Notes: generated by a model not told the origin, from the sequence alone. A stretch of DNA of 64,000 nucleotides from Bradyrhizobium sp. WSM1417 (GCF_000515415.1 NZ_KI911783.1:6063831-6127830), one strand, 5' to 3'; positions 43,859-53,714 are shown, numbered from the stretch's first letter. Numbers and translations: made by a program.

Positions 43859-46800
43859 ATGGCAAACACTCCGAAAAAGGTCAAAGACCCCACAGAAGAT
43901 GCGCTTTCTGCAATCCAGGAAGCCCTGAACATCAGCGACACGGCGGCGGACACCAGCCGCAACGCCACGATGCGCAGCGAAACGTCGCCCCCGGTCGCGC
44001 CACCGGCTCCCCCGATGTTCGACGAACCGAGCTTCGACGCGCGCCCCGCCGCGAACGAACGCGCGATGTTCGACCAGGTCGAGGAGCCGCGCTCCTCGCG
44101 CCGCGCCGCCAATGACGACCGTGCGACCATCGGCCAGCTCTTGCAGACGTTGCAGACGGGACGCCCGACCCGCAACATCTACACCGGCGCGACGATCTTC
44201 ACCATCATCTGGCTGGCGGCCTGCGCCGCGCTGACGGTCGGCTTCCTGCCTTCTATCCAGGCGGCGATGGGCCAGAGCGGCGGCGTGTTGGCCATTGCCG
44301 GCCTCGTCACGATGTTCTTCGCGCCGATCATGCTGTTCTTCTTTCTGGCGAGCCTCGTCTGGCGCGGCCAGCAAATGAGCTCGGTCGCGCAGGCGATGGC
44401 GCAGGTTGCGATCCGCTTCTCCGAGCCGGAAGGCTCGGCTTCGGATTCGATGGTGACCGTCGGCCAGGCCATCCGCCGCGAGGTTGCGGCGATGGGCGAC
44501 GGCATCGAGCGCGCCATCGCGCGCGCCGGTGAGCTCGAGACGCTGGTGGCCAACGAGGTCGCGGCGCTTGAACGCGCCTATTCCGACAATGAAGTGCGCA
44601 TCCGCGCCCTGCTGCAGGACATCGCGCATCAGCGCGACAATCTGGTCGGCCAGGCCGAGCAGGTCCGCAGCGCCATCTCCGGCGTGCAGATCGATTTGCG
44701 CCATGACATCGCGCTGATCTCGGACGCGATCGCCTCGCGCGTCGACGAGGTCGCCAAGTCCATCACCGGCGCGCTCGAAGAGCGCGGCGCCCACATCACC
44801 GGTGCACTCAGCAACGCCGGCGACAACATGATCCTCGCGCTCGGCGAGCGCGGCGGCGACCTGCTCGACCGCCTCGAGGAGGCCAGCAACGAGACCACGC
44901 GCGCCGTGCTCGATGCCAGCGAGCGGCTGACCACCAGCCTCAACTTCAAGACCGGCCACGTTCACGACGAGTTCGTCGACCTCGCCGACCGCGTCCACGA
45001 AATGCTCAACGAGCGCATCGACCGCATCACCGGCGAGTTCGAGCAGCGCTCCGCCGCGATCGTCGACGGCATCTCCGAGCGCACCGAGCAGGTGCACGAT
45101 AGCCTGAAGAATTCGTCGGACTCGCTGCTGCTCGAGCTCGAGCTGCGCTCCAACGATCTCTCCGCCAAGATCGACGACGCCGGCAACCGCCTCGCCGGCC
45201 AGATCATGACCTCCGGCGACAAGGCGAGCGAGGCGCTTGACGCCACCGTCAACACGCTGGTCGCCAAGGTCGTCAGCCAGACCGAGACCGCGCACGATTC
45301 GCTGTCGCTGCAGATGAGCGCCTTCGACGAGCTGGTGAAGAACCAGGGCACCGAGCTGGTCGAGAAGTTCGCCCGCGACTCCGGCACGCTGGGCGCATTG
45401 ATCACCCGCCACATCTCCGAGTTCGACCGCACCGTGAAAACCTTCGGCGGCGAAATTGTCGATCGGATGGGGCAGCGTACGCAGGACATCCATGAGTCGC
45501 TGAAGACCTATGTCGACAATTTCGACACCCGCTTCACCTCCAACGGTGGCGCGATTACGGCTGTGCTCGACCAGCGCCTGGTGCAGTTCGAGACCACGGT
45601 CGGCGAGCGCGTCAGCAACCTCGATGCCTCGCTGAACGGCAAGATCTCCAGCCTCGACTCGACGATCGACGGTCACATCAAGACCTTCGACGAGCAGCTC
45701 GTCGGCCGCGTCGCTGCGCTCGAACAGTCGTTCGATACCCGTGCGAAGTCGGTCACCGAGACCATTGACGGACGGCTCAACACGCTCGCCTCGTCGCTGA
45801 CCGACGGTGCCGCGCAGGCGATCCAGTCGATCGACTCCCGCCTCACCCATCTCACGACGTCGCTGACCGACGGCGCATCGCAGGCGATCGAGACGATCGA
45901 CAACCGCCTCAACCACCTCACGACGTCGCTGACGGATGGCGCATCGCAGACCATCCAGACGATCGACACGCGCCTCACGCATCTGACGACCACCCTCACC
46001 GGCGGCGCGTCGCAGGCGCTCGAGTCCATCGACACGCGCCTCACCTACCTGACCACCGCGGTGACGAACGGCGCCTCGCAGGCCGTGCAGTCGATCGATA
46101 CCCGCCTCACCCTCCTGACCTCGACGCTCACGGACGGCACCGCGCAGGCGATCGAGGCGGTCGACCGCCGCATCACCGGCGTTACCGAGATCATCGACGG
46201 CCGCAGCATGCACCTGACCGACACGGTCACGGCGCGCTTCCAGGACATCCAGCAGGCCATCGAGACCAAGGTCGGCTCGGTCGCCAGCGACATCGACGTG
46301 CGCGTGGCGCAGTTCGAGGACCTGCTCGGCTCGCGCGTCGAGGCCGTCGCCGGCCGCATCGAGAGCAGCGGACGCCAGGCCAGCGAGGACATGATGTCCC
46401 GTGCCGAGATGATCTCCACCGCGATCCGCTCGCATGTCGAGGACGCCGAGCGCTCGCTCACCAACCTCGTGGTCAACACCAGCGAGACCATCCAGACCGG
46501 TGCGCGCACCGCGCAGCAGTCGCTGATGACGGTTTCCTCCGACGTCAACGCCCAGCTCAAGATGACCTCCGCCGAGGTCGAGCGCGCGCTGACCGCGGTC
46601 GGCACCGGTGCCGCGAACTCGATCCTGACCAGCGCCCGCGAAGCGCAGTCGACGCTGGTCGCAGCATCCGGCGATGCCTCCAACCAGATCAAGGGGCTCG
46701 CGGCCGACGTCGAACGCACGCTGTCGTCGGCTGGCTCGGCGACCGCCGCCTCGATCCTGGCCGGTGCCCGCGAGGTGCAGACCACGCTCGTCACGGCGTC

Positions 46801-49567
46801 CTCGGATGCGGCCAACCACGTCAAGACCCTCACCGCCGACGTGCAGCGCTCGCTGTCGATGGCCGGCACCACCACGGCGGAATCGATCACCGCCGGCGCC
46901 CGCGATGCGCAGAGTGCGTTGATTGCGGCCTCGAGCGAGACCGCCAACCAGATCAAGGCGCTGTCCTCGGACGTGCAGCGCTCGCTCTCGATGGCCGGCA
47001 CCGCGACGGCAGAGACCATCATGACCGGCGCCCGCGAAGCCCAGAGCACGCTCGTCAACGCGTCCTCGGATGCGGCGAGCCAGGTCAAGTCCCTCGCCGC
47101 CGAAGTGCATCGCTCGCTCTCGCAGGTCGGCCAGTCGACCGCCGAGACGATCACGACCAGCGCCCGCGATGCCCAGAGCACCCTGCTGGCGGTCTCCGCC
47201 GAACAGACCGGCCAGGTCCGTTCGCTGGCGGCCGAGATGCAGCGCGCGCTGGCGACCGCCGGCGGCGCCACCATCGAGGCGCTCACCAGCGGCGTACGCG
47301 AGGCCCAGGGCACGCTGATCTCCGCCTCGACGGACGCTGCGAGCCAGATCAAGTCGCTGACCATCGACATCGAGCGCACGCTGACCTCGGTCGGCGCCGA
47401 CACCGCCTCCACCATCCTCAACAGCGCGCGTGAGGCGCAGACCTCGCTGACCTCGACCTCGGCGGATGCCGCAAGCCAGATCCGCACGATCTCGAGCGAG
47501 ATCGAGCGTACGCTGAGCACGGCCACCGCGAACGCGACCAACGACATCCAGACCAGCGCGCTCAACGCCCAGAACGCGTTGATCAACGCCTCCAACGAGG
47601 CGAGCTCGCGGGTCAAGTCGAGCTCGGCGGACGTCGAGCGCTCGGTGCTCGCCGCCAGCAGCAGCTTCGGCCAGGCCATGACCGGCAAGACCGACGAGAT
47701 CGTCACCTACGTGCAGCAGCAGTCCGACCGTCTCGCCAACATGATCGACGCCAAGCGCGGCTCGCTCGTGGACGCGATCGGCTCCAAGACCAGCCAGCTC
47801 ACGCTCGACATCGACCGCGTCACGTCCGACGCGCTGAAGTCGATCGAGACGCGCGGACATGCGTTCTCGCAGACCATGATGGGCAACGGCTCCGAAGTGG
47901 CGCGGACCATCAACTCGGCGAGCGAGATGGCGACGGGTGCCGTCAACAAGTCGCTCAAGGACCTCGAGCAGGCCTCCCGCGCGGCAATCGACCAGTCGCG
48001 CCAGGTCTCGATCGCGGCCGTCACCGAGATGCAGGAGACCAGCAAGATCCTGCGCACCGACACGGTCGCCCTGTTCGAGCGCCTGCGCGAAGGCAACATC
48101 CTGCTCCAGGAGGTGCTGACCGGTGCGCACGACAACCTCAACTCGCTCGAGCGGGCGCTGGTGACGCGCGTCGCCGACTTCGTCTCGGCGATGAACGACG
48201 TCACCTCGCGCAACGGCGCTGCGACGCAGAACCTGGAAGACCAGCTCAACGTCTTCAACAGCAAGACCACGCGGGCGCTTCAGGATCTCGGCGAGCTGTC
48301 GACCCAGTTCGACGCGCACGGCAAGGCACTGGTCGAGGCCGCGCAGGTCGTCGAGCAGAGCAACAAGAACACCACCGCCTCGCTCGCCGAACGCAAGGAG
48401 GCGCTGGAATCGCTCGTCACCACGATCGACCTGCGCACGGCCGATCTCGATCAGCGCCTGTCGCGCTTCACCGGTCTGCTCGATGAATCGCTGGCGGCCG
48501 CCGAAGAGCGTGCCCGCGACATCGCCCGCGTCGTGGCCGAGACCGCCGGCGCAGGTTCCGCCGCAATCACCCGCCAGTTCGAGGCGGTGCGGTCGGCCTC
48601 CGAAGAGGAGCACCGGCAGACCGTCGAGGCCATGCACGACATCTACCGCCAGACCACCGACGAGGCGGATGCGATGTTCAAGCAGTCGACCGAGAAGTTC
48701 ACCAACCTCGTCTCCAGCATGAAGCAGATGGCGTTCGAGATGCACAACGAGCTCGAAGCCACCCGCAACGAGCTGCGCCGCGGCGTGCTCGAGATGCCGC
48801 AGGAGGCCGCCGAGAGCACTGCGCAGATGCGCAAGGTGATCGTCGACCAGATCGAGGCGCTCGCCGAGCTCAACCGCATCGTGGCCCAGCACGGCCGCGG
48901 CCTCGACGTCTCCACGACGGGCCGCGCCAGCGTGCAGCGGCAGGAAGAGCCGATGCTGGCGGCCGTCGGCGCGCGCAGCACCGAGACGCGCATGCGCGAG
49001 AGCGCCAGCGCCTCGACGCTGCCGCCGCCGGATCTCGGCATGCCCGCCTCCTCGCGCCGCACCGAAGCTCCGCCGGTTGCACCCGCGGGCAACGACCAGG
49101 GCCGCGACGGCTGGCTGTCGGACCTGTTGAGCCGCACGGACGCCAACCAGGGTGCGCCGACCGGACGTGAGCCCCAGCGCGGCCGCCAGGCTGCACCGGC
49201 GCCGCAGCCGCAGGCTCCGCAAGGTGGCGGCAATCCGCTGGAATCGTTGTCGCTCGACATCGGCCGGCTGATGGACCGCAACCTCGCGTCCGAGATGTGG
49301 GACCGCTACCAGCGCGGCGAGAACAAGGCCTTCACCAAGCGCCTCTACACGCCCGCCGGCCAGAAGGCCTTTGACGAGGTCGCCCGCAAGTATCGCTCCG
49401 ACCGCAACTTCAAGGCCACGGTCGATCGCTATGTCGCCGAGTTCGAACGCCTTCTCGACGAAGTCGCCCGCGACGGCCGCGGTCCGCAGGAGCTGCGCAA
49501 CCACCTGACCTCCGAGACGGGCCTGGTGTACACGCTGCTTGCGCACGCAGCGGGCCGGCTGGGGTAA
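43859..49567 (+). CDS. Giant coiled-coil protein, GPR/RgsE-like growth-pole ring factor
   Basis: 1902 residues. Residues 1-105 are acidic/Pro-rich; two membrane helices follow at about 108-130 and 141-168, then a very long helical region to about 1660. Six 22-residue repeats (SLTDGASQAIxxIDxRLxHL) occupy about 644-775, and about seven 44-residue repeats (ETI-x-x-AREAQSTL then KSLAAEVxRSLSxxG) occupy about 920-1235, the apolipoprotein-like pattern. A Pro/Gln-rich linker (about 1700-1790) leads to a conserved C-terminal domain with LYTPAGQKAFDEVARKYR and TGLVYTLLAHAAGRLG. Architecture, length and C-terminus fit Agrobacterium GPR/Sinorhizobium RgsE, needed for polar growth. It has its own terminator. 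Confidence 0.8.
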   Translation: MANTPKKVKDPTEDALSAIQEALNISDTAADTSRNATMRSETSPPVAPPAPPMFDEPSFDARPAANERAMFDQVEEPRSSRRAANDDRATIGQLLQTLQTGRPTRNIYTGATIFTIIWLAACAALTVGFLPSIQAAMGQSGGVLAIAGLVTMFFAPIMLFFFLASLVWRGQQMSSVAQAMAQVAIRFSEPEGSASDSMVTVGQAIRREVAAMGDGIERAIARAGELETLVANEVAALERAYSDNEVRIRALLQDIAHQRDNLVGQAEQVRSAISGVQIDLRHDIALISDAIASRVDEVAKSITGALEERGAHITGALSNAGDNMILALGERGGDLLDRLEEASNETTRAVLDASERLTTSLNFKTGHVHDEFVDLADRVHEMLNERIDRITGEFEQRSAAIVDGISERTEQVHDSLKNSSDSLLLELELRSNDLSAKIDDAGNRLAGQIMTSGDKASEALDATVNTLVAKVVSQTETAHDSLSLQMSAFDELVKNQGTELVEKFARDSGTLGALITRHISEFDRTVKTFGGEIVDRMGQRTQDIHESLKTYVDNFDTRFTSNGGAITAVLDQRLVQFETTVGERVSNLDASLNGKISSLDSTIDGHIKTFDEQLVGRVAALEQSFDTRAKSVTETIDGRLNTLASSLTDGAAQAIQSIDSRLTHLTTSLTDGASQAIETIDNRLNHLTTSLTDGASQTIQTIDTRLTHLTTTLTGGASQALESIDTRLTYLTTAVTNGASQAVQSIDTRLTLLTSTLTDGTAQAIEAVDRRITGVTEIIDGRSMHLTDTVTARFQDIQQAIETKVGSVASDIDVRVAQFEDLLGSRVEAVAGRIESSGRQASEDMMSRAEMISTAIRSHVEDAERSLTNLVVNTSETIQTGARTAQQSLMTVSSDVNAQLKMTSAEVERALTAVGTGAANSILTSAREAQSTLVAASGDASNQIKGLAADVERTLSSAGSATAASILAGAREVQTTLVTASSDAANHVKTLTADVQRSLSMAGTTTAESITAGARDAQSALIAASSETANQIKALSSDVQRSLSMAGTATAETIMTGAREAQSTLVNASSDAASQVKSLAAEVHRSLSQVGQSTAETITTSARDAQSTLLAVSAEQTGQVRSLAAEMQRALATAGGATIEALTSGVREAQGTLISASTDAASQIKSLTIDIERTLTSVGADTASTILNSAREAQTSLTSTSADAASQIRTISSEIERTLSTATANATNDIQTSALNAQNALINASNEASSRVKSSSADVERSVLAASSSFGQAMTGKTDEIVTYVQQQSDRLANMIDAKRGSLVDAIGSKTSQLTLDIDRVTSDALKSIETRGHAFSQTMMGNGSEVARTINSASEMATGAVNKSLKDLEQASRAAIDQSRQVSIAAVTEMQETSKILRTDTVALFERLREGNILLQEVLTGAHDNLNSLERALVTRVADFVSAMNDVTSRNGAATQNLEDQLNVFNSKTTRALQDLGELSTQFDAHGKALVEAAQVVEQSNKNTTASLAERKEALESLVTTIDLRTADLDQRLSRFTGLLDESLAAAEERARDIARVVAETAGAGSAAITRQFEAVRSASEEEHRQTVEAMHDIYRQTTDEADAMFKQSTEKFTNLVSSMKQMAFEMHNELEATRNELRRGVLEMPQEAAESTAQMRKVIVDQIEALAELNRIVAQHGRGLDVSTTGRASVQRQEEPMLAAVGARSTETRMRESASASTLPPPDLGMPASSRRTEAPPVAPAGNDQGRDGWLSDLLSRTDANQGAPTGREPQRGRQAAPAPQPQAPQGGGNPLESLSLDIGRLMDRNLASEMWDRYQRGENKAFTKRLYTPAGQKAFDEVARKYRSDRNFKATVDRYVAEFERLLDEVARDGRGPQELRNHLTSETGLVYTLLAHAAGRLG

Positions 49568-49601
49568 GCGGTTCGCAGCGATAGCGAACAGCGAATGAAA
49601 G

Positions 49602-49632
49602 ACGGAGCCCTCGCGGGCTCCGTTTTGTTTTG
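49602..49632 (+). terminator. Rho-independent terminator of GPR-like gene
   Basis: ACGGAGCCC/GGGCTCCGT stem with a TCGC loop followed by TTTGTTTTG, 34 bases after the stop codon. Confidence 0.9.
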
Positions 49633-49658
49633 GGAACGTCGTTGCGCCTCCACAAACT

Positions 49659-49745
49659 CGTCATTGCGAGGAGCTCTTGCGACGAAGCAATCCAGACTGC
49701 TTATGCGGAGGCAGTCTGGATTGCTTCGCTTCGCTCGCAATGACG
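49659..49745. repeat. Palindromic repeat, CGTCATTGCGAG family (variant)
   Basis: Same ends as 18752 and 30681 (CGTCATTGCGAG ... CTCGCAATGACG), but with a different inner part (GAGCTCTTGCGACGAAGCAA). It lies between the convergent GPR-like and mlaD genes. Confidence 0.85.
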
Positions 49746-49773
49746 GAGGAGAGGGTCGAGTGCAACGCGCCTA

Positions 49774-50652
49774 CTACCGCCTGCGCTCCGGCACCGCAGG
49801 TTTCGGCGGCTCGGGCGGCGGTGGCGGCGCAGCCGCCGGTGCGTTGTTGCTGGCGCCGAACAGGACGCGGGTCGGATTGCGGTCGAAATTGTTGACGGCG
49901 CGGCTGATGTCGCCGAGCGTGCGGCGGCCGTCGGTCATCAATGCGCCGGAGCGCTTGTCGAAATCGTCGGCCAGTTCGCGGATCGACTTCACCGCCTGGA
50001 ACAGCTCGCCGCCGTCCTTGCCGCCGGCGAGCGTGTTGAGGCCGAGCATGAGGCTGTCGGCCTTGAGCATGACGCCGTCGACCTTGGCCATCACGCCGTC
50101 GATCTTCTCCGAGTTGCGGGCGAGCGAGTTGGTGAAGGTCTCGAGATTCTTCAGCGAGTTCTTCACCGACTCCTGATTGTCGGCGACGATCTTGTTGATG
50201 TTCTGGAGCGTGCCGCGGATCGCCTCGGTGACGTCCTGGAGCTTGTTGGGATCGGCCGTCAGCGTGGGGATGCCGTCCTCGTCGAGCGGCGGCGACGGCG
50301 CGGCCTCCTCGCCGCCCTTGAGCGAGATCGCGGCAACGCCGGTCAGGCCCTGGAATTCGAGGCCGACCAGGGTGTCCTTGCGGATCGGGGCGTTGTTCTC
50401 GACCATGGCGAGTGCGACAACCCGCCGCGGGTTGTCGAGCTTCACCGAGACCACCTCGCCCACCCGGATACCATTGAAATTGACGCTGCCGCCGTTGCGC
50501 AGGCCCGCGGCCGGGCCCTCGAACACCACGCGCAGCGGGCTGCGCTGCTTGGTCGTGTGCAACGACTGAAACCACAGCACGAAGCCGATCGCGGCGGCGA
50601 TCACCGCCAGCGTGAACGACCCGATCAGCACGTAATTTGCGCGCGTTTCCAT
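49774..50652 (-). CDS. mlaD: MlaD-like MCE-domain lipid transport protein
   Basis: 292 residues. One N-terminal helix (YVLIGSFTLAVIAAAIGFVLW, about 7-27) anchors it in the inner membrane; the MCE domain follows (VFEGPAAGLRNGGSVNFNGIRVGEV, about 43-67). A helical part (about 140-235) and a Pro-rich tail complete it. It forms the periplasmic ring of a retrograde or anterograde phospholipid transporter with MlaE and MlaF. It starts 16 bases after the ATPase gene stop. Confidence 0.93.
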   Translation of the reverse strand: METRANYVLIGSFTLAVIAAAIGFVLWFQSLHTTKQRSPLRVVFEGPAAGLRNGGSVNFNGIRVGEVVSVKLDNPRRVVALAMVENNAPIRKDTLVGLEFQGLTGVAAISLKGGEEAAPSPPLDEDGIPTLTADPNKLQDVTEAIRGTLQNINKIVADNQESVKNSLKNLETFTNSLARNSEKIDGVMAKVDGVMLKADSLMLGLNTLAGGKDGGELFQAVKSIRELADDFDKRSGALMTDGRRTLGDISRAVNNFDRNPTRVLFGASNNAPAAAPPPPPEPPKPAVPERRR

Positions 50653-50668
50653 CAGCTACTCCGGCACC

Positions 50669-51445
50669 TCAGCCCATCACCGCGCGAGCGCGCTTGCCAT
50701 GGAAATATTGCCTCAGCCAGGGATGCTGCGAGGCCTGCATGTCGGCGATCGACCCTGCCGCAATGATCTTACCGTTGCCTAAAACGGCGATGCGGTCACA
50801 TGCTGTGTAAAGGCTATCGAGGTCGTGGGTTACCATGAAAACGGTCAGCCCCAAAGTCCGCTGCAGCGTCCTGACCAGCTCGTCGAAGTCGCCGGCGCCG
50901 ATCGGGTCCAGGCCCGAGGTCGGTTCGTCCAGGAAGACGAGATCCGGGTCGAGCGACAGCGCGCGCGCCAGCGCCACGCGCTTGATCATGCCGCCCGATA
51001 GTTCCGAGGGAAAGCGATCGGCGACCTCGGGCTTGAGACCCACCATGGTGAGCTTGGCGATGGTGATCTCGTCCATCAGCCGCTGCGACACCCGCAGATA
51101 TTCGCGCATCGGAAACTGGATGTTCTGCCGCACCGTGAGCGAGGAGAACAGCGCGCCCTGCTGAAACAGCACGCCCCAGCGCCGCTCCACGTTGCGACGC
51201 TGCGATGTATTGGAGGCATCCAGGTCGACGCCGAACACCTCGATGCTGCCTGCGACCTTCGGCACGAGGCCGATGATCGTGCGTGTCAGCACGGACTTGC
51301 CCGCGCCGGAAGGGCCGACGAAGCCCAAAATCTCGCCGCGCCTGACGTCGAGGTCCAGCCCGTCGAGCACGCGCGTCGCGCCGAATTGCACGGTGATGTC
51401 GCGGACGCGAATGATCGGGTTCTGAATTTCGGGAGCCATCGTCAC
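50669..51445 (-). CDS. mlaF: MlaF-like ABC transporter ATPase
   Basis: 258 residues. Walker A GFVGPSGAGKSVLTR, Q-loop VLFQQGALF, signature LSGGMIKRVALARAL and Walker B LVFLDEPTSGLDPIGA are all present. It powers the MlaEFD lipid transporter from the cytoplasmic side. Its ATG overlaps the mlaE stop by 4 bases (51442-51445), so translation is coupled. Confidence 0.95.
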   Translation of the reverse strand: MTMAPEIQNPIIRVRDITVQFGATRVLDGLDLDVRRGEILGFVGPSGAGKSVLTRTIIGLVPKVAGSIEVFGVDLDASNTSQRRNVERRWGVLFQQGALFSSLTVRQNIQFPMREYLRVSQRLMDEITIAKLTMVGLKPEVADRFPSELSGGMIKRVALARALSLDPDLVFLDEPTSGLDPIGAGDFDELVRTLQRTLGLTVFMVTHDLDSLYTACDRIAVLGNGKIIAAGSIADMQASQHPWLRQYFHGKRARAVMG

Positions 51446-52575
51446 ATCCCGATCGCGGCGAAGAAGATGGCGAACACGCCGTCCATGACAATGACGAAAA
51501 AGATTCCTTTCACGACAGACGACGTCGTGTGCTGCCCGAGCGATTCCGCGCTGCCCTGCACCGCCAGCCCCTCGACGCAGGCGACGATGCCGATCACCGC
51601 GGCCATGACAGGTGCCTTGACGATGCCGACGATGAAATGGTCGATCGAGATGGCGTCGCGCAGCCGCAGCAGGAAAGCCTCCGGCTGCACGCCCCCATAG
51701 AGCCAGGCGACGAGGCCGCCGCCATAAAGCGCGGCCATCGCGCCGAGGAAGGCCAGGATCGGCAGCGCCAGCACCAGCGCAAGCATGCGCGGCAGCACCA
51801 GTACCTCGATCGGGTCGAAACCCATGGTGCGCAGCGCGTCGATTTCCTCGCGCATCTTCATCGAGCCGAGTTCGGCGGTGTAGGCGCTGCCCGAGCGGCC
51901 CGCGACCATGATCGCGACCAGCAGCACGCCGATCTCGCGCAGCACCAGCACGCCGAGCATGTCGACGACGAACAGGTCGGCGCCGAACCTGCGGAAATGG
52001 AAGATGCCCTGCTGGGCGATGATGCAGCCGATCAGGAAGGTGATCAGCACGACGATCGGCACCGCGCGCCAGCAGACCTGCTCCAGATGATGCACGGTCG
52101 AGGTCAGGCGGAACGAGCGCGGATGAATCAGGGTGCGCGCGACCGCCGCGAGCACCGCGCCGAGCATGTCGATCAGGCCTGCGACCGTGCCGGCAACCCC
52201 GGCCACGGCCCGGCCGATCTGCTCCAGCATGCCGGTGATGGTGATCGTGCTGGGGTCGATGACGGGCGTCGCCCTGACCCGCCGCACCTCGTCCACGAGG
52301 CTCGAATAATTGGCGGAGAGGCCGGCGATCTGCGCCTCGACGGCGCCCTGCGTCAGGCTGCGGCGCAGCCGCTCGATCAGCCAGGCGCCGAAGGTGTCGA
52401 GCTTGGAGACCTCGGAAACGTCGATGAAGATGCTTTGCGGGCCGCCGGCGAGCTTCTCGGCGTCGGCCACCATCCGCTCCAGGACCGGCGCGAAGCTCGC
52501 GGTCCAGGTTCCGGTGGCGCAGAGTGCCAGCGCATTGCCCTTTGCAATCCGTTCCAGCTTCGGATCGCCGTTCAA
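51442..52575 (-). CDS. mlaE: MlaE permease with N-terminal STAS domain
   Basis: 377 residues. Residues 1 to about 105 form a STAS-like domain (FIDVSEVSKLDTFGAWLIERL), which in E. coli is the separate MlaB. Residues about 125-377 are the MlaE permease with VLVLREIGVLLVAIMVAGRSGSA and EIDALRTMGFDPIEVLVLPRM, the conserved ELxxM-type segment. The fusion of MlaB-like and MlaE-like parts is common in alphaproteobacteria. First gene of a three-gene operon; the others needed for outer-membrane exchange (mlaA, mlaC) are not here. Confidence 0.93.
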   Translation of the reverse strand: MNGDPKLERIAKGNALALCATGTWTASFAPVLERMVADAEKLAGGPQSIFIDVSEVSKLDTFGAWLIERLRRSLTQGAVEAQIAGLSANYSSLVDEVRRVRATPVIDPSTITITGMLEQIGRAVAGVAGTVAGLIDMLGAVLAAVARTLIHPRSFRLTSTVHHLEQVCWRAVPIVVLITFLIGCIIAQQGIFHFRRFGADLFVVDMLGVLVLREIGVLLVAIMVAGRSGSAYTAELGSMKMREEIDALRTMGFDPIEVLVLPRMLALVLALPILAFLGAMAALYGGGLVAWLYGGVQPEAFLLRLRDAISIDHFIVGIVKAPVMAAVIGIVACVEGLAVQGSAESLGQHTTSSVVKGIFFVIVMDGVFAIFFAAIGM

Positions 52576-52718
52576 GATGTCCGCTCCCGTGCCGGGGCGC
52601 GAGAAACGGTTGAAATCAGATGGTTGCGCACGCGCCCTTACCCGGAGAAGGTATCCCCAACTGGTTAACCTTAGTTGCTAGAGGTAACCAGCAGGTTCAG
52701 ATTTCGCCAGAGTTCAAA

Positions 52719-53714
52719 ATGACTTCCAGCAAAGTTCCTGCCCTCGCTGCGCGAATCGAGCGCTTTCCCATCGCGGGCAGTTTCACCATCAGCCGGGGCG
52801 CCAAGACCGAGGCCGTGACGGTCGTGGCCGAGGTCAGCCGGGACGGCCTGACCGGCCGCGGCGAATGCGTGCCCTATTCCCGCTATGGCGAGACGCCCGA
52901 GGCGACCCTTGCCGCCATCCAGGCCATGCAGGCGGCCGTGGCCCGCGGCCTCACCCGCGAGGCCCTGCAAGCCGCCATGAAGCCTGGAGCGGCCCGCAAT
53001 GCCCTGGACTGTGCCCTGATCGATCTGGAAGCCAAGACGGCCGGCTTGCGGGCCTGGAGCCTGCTCGACCGCCCCGCGCCGGGCGAGCGCACCACGGCCT
53101 ACACGATCTCGCTGGGCACGCCCGAGGCCATGGCGGCGGCGACTGCCAAAGCGGCGCACCGGCCGCTGCTCAAGATCAAGCTCGGCGGCGACGGCGATCC
53201 GGAGCGGATCACGGCGGTGCGCGAGGCGGCGCCCGAATCCGAGTTGATCGTGGATGCCAACGAGGCCTGGACCGAGGCCAATCTGGAGCACAATCTTGCC
53301 GCCTGCGAGGCCGTCGGCGTCACCCTGGTCGAGCAACCGCTGCCCGCCGGCAAAGACGACGCGCTGGCGCGGATCAAGCGGCCGCTCGTGGTCTGCGCCG
53401 ACGAAAGCGTGCACGACCGCAACTCGCTCGCAGCCTTGCGCGAGCGCTACGACGCCGTGAACATCAAGCTCGACAAGACCGGCGGCCTCACCGAGGCGCT
53501 GGCCATGGCGGACGCCGCGCAAGCGCTCGGCTTCGAGATCATGATCGGCTGCATGGTCGCAACCTCGCTGTCGATGGCGCCTGCAATGCTGGTGACGCCG
53601 CAGGCGCGCTTCGTCGATCTCGACGGCCCGCTGCTGCTGGCGCACGACCGCGATCATGGCCTGCGTTATGATGACAGCCTGGTCTATCCGCCGGACTCGT
53701 CGCTCTGGGGGTGA
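52719..53714 (+). CDS. Dipeptide epimerase / N-acyl-D-glutamate racemase (DgcA-like)
   Basis: 331 residues from ATG 52719; the frame opens at 52620, but that part overlaps no signal. Enolase-superfamily muconate-lactonizing group: KxK in LLKIKLGGDG, Mg ligands in LIVDANEAWTEA, VEQPLPAGKD and VCADESVHD, the second Lys in VNIKLDKTGG, and an MIGCMVATSL-x-MAPA/FVDLDG end. This fits L-Ala-D/L-Glu epimerase or DgcA. The usual dgcN neighbour of D-glutamate catabolism is absent. The last 31 bases overlap the convergent MFS gene. Confidence 0.87.
   Translation: MTSSKVPALAARIERFPIAGSFTISRGAKTEAVTVVAEVSRDGLTGRGECVPYSRYGETPEATLAAIQAMQAAVARGLTREALQAAMKPGAARNALDCALIDLEAKTAGLRAWSLLDRPAPGERTTAYTISLGTPEAMAAATAKAAHRPLLKIKLGGDGDPERITAVREAAPESELIVDANEAWTEANLEHNLAACEAVGVTLVEQPLPAGKDDALARIKRPLVVCADESVHDRNSLAALRERYDAVNIKLDKTGGLTEALAMADAAQALGFEIMIGCMVATSLSMAPAMLVTPQARFVDLDGPLLLAHDRDHGLRYDDSLVYPPDSSLWG

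Noticed and set aside
45788-46180. Regular 66-base repeats as a CRISPR-like array
   Set aside because: The repeats are in frame inside a coding sequence with 22-residue periodicity and no spacer pattern.
43640-49546. A 1968-codon open frame on the minus strand, opposite the GPR-like gene
   Set aside because: It mirrors the codon bias of the plus-strand gene (high G+C third positions), is Arg/Gly/Val-rich without domains, and lacks a ribosome site; the plus strand shows membrane helices, heptads and a known C-terminal domain.
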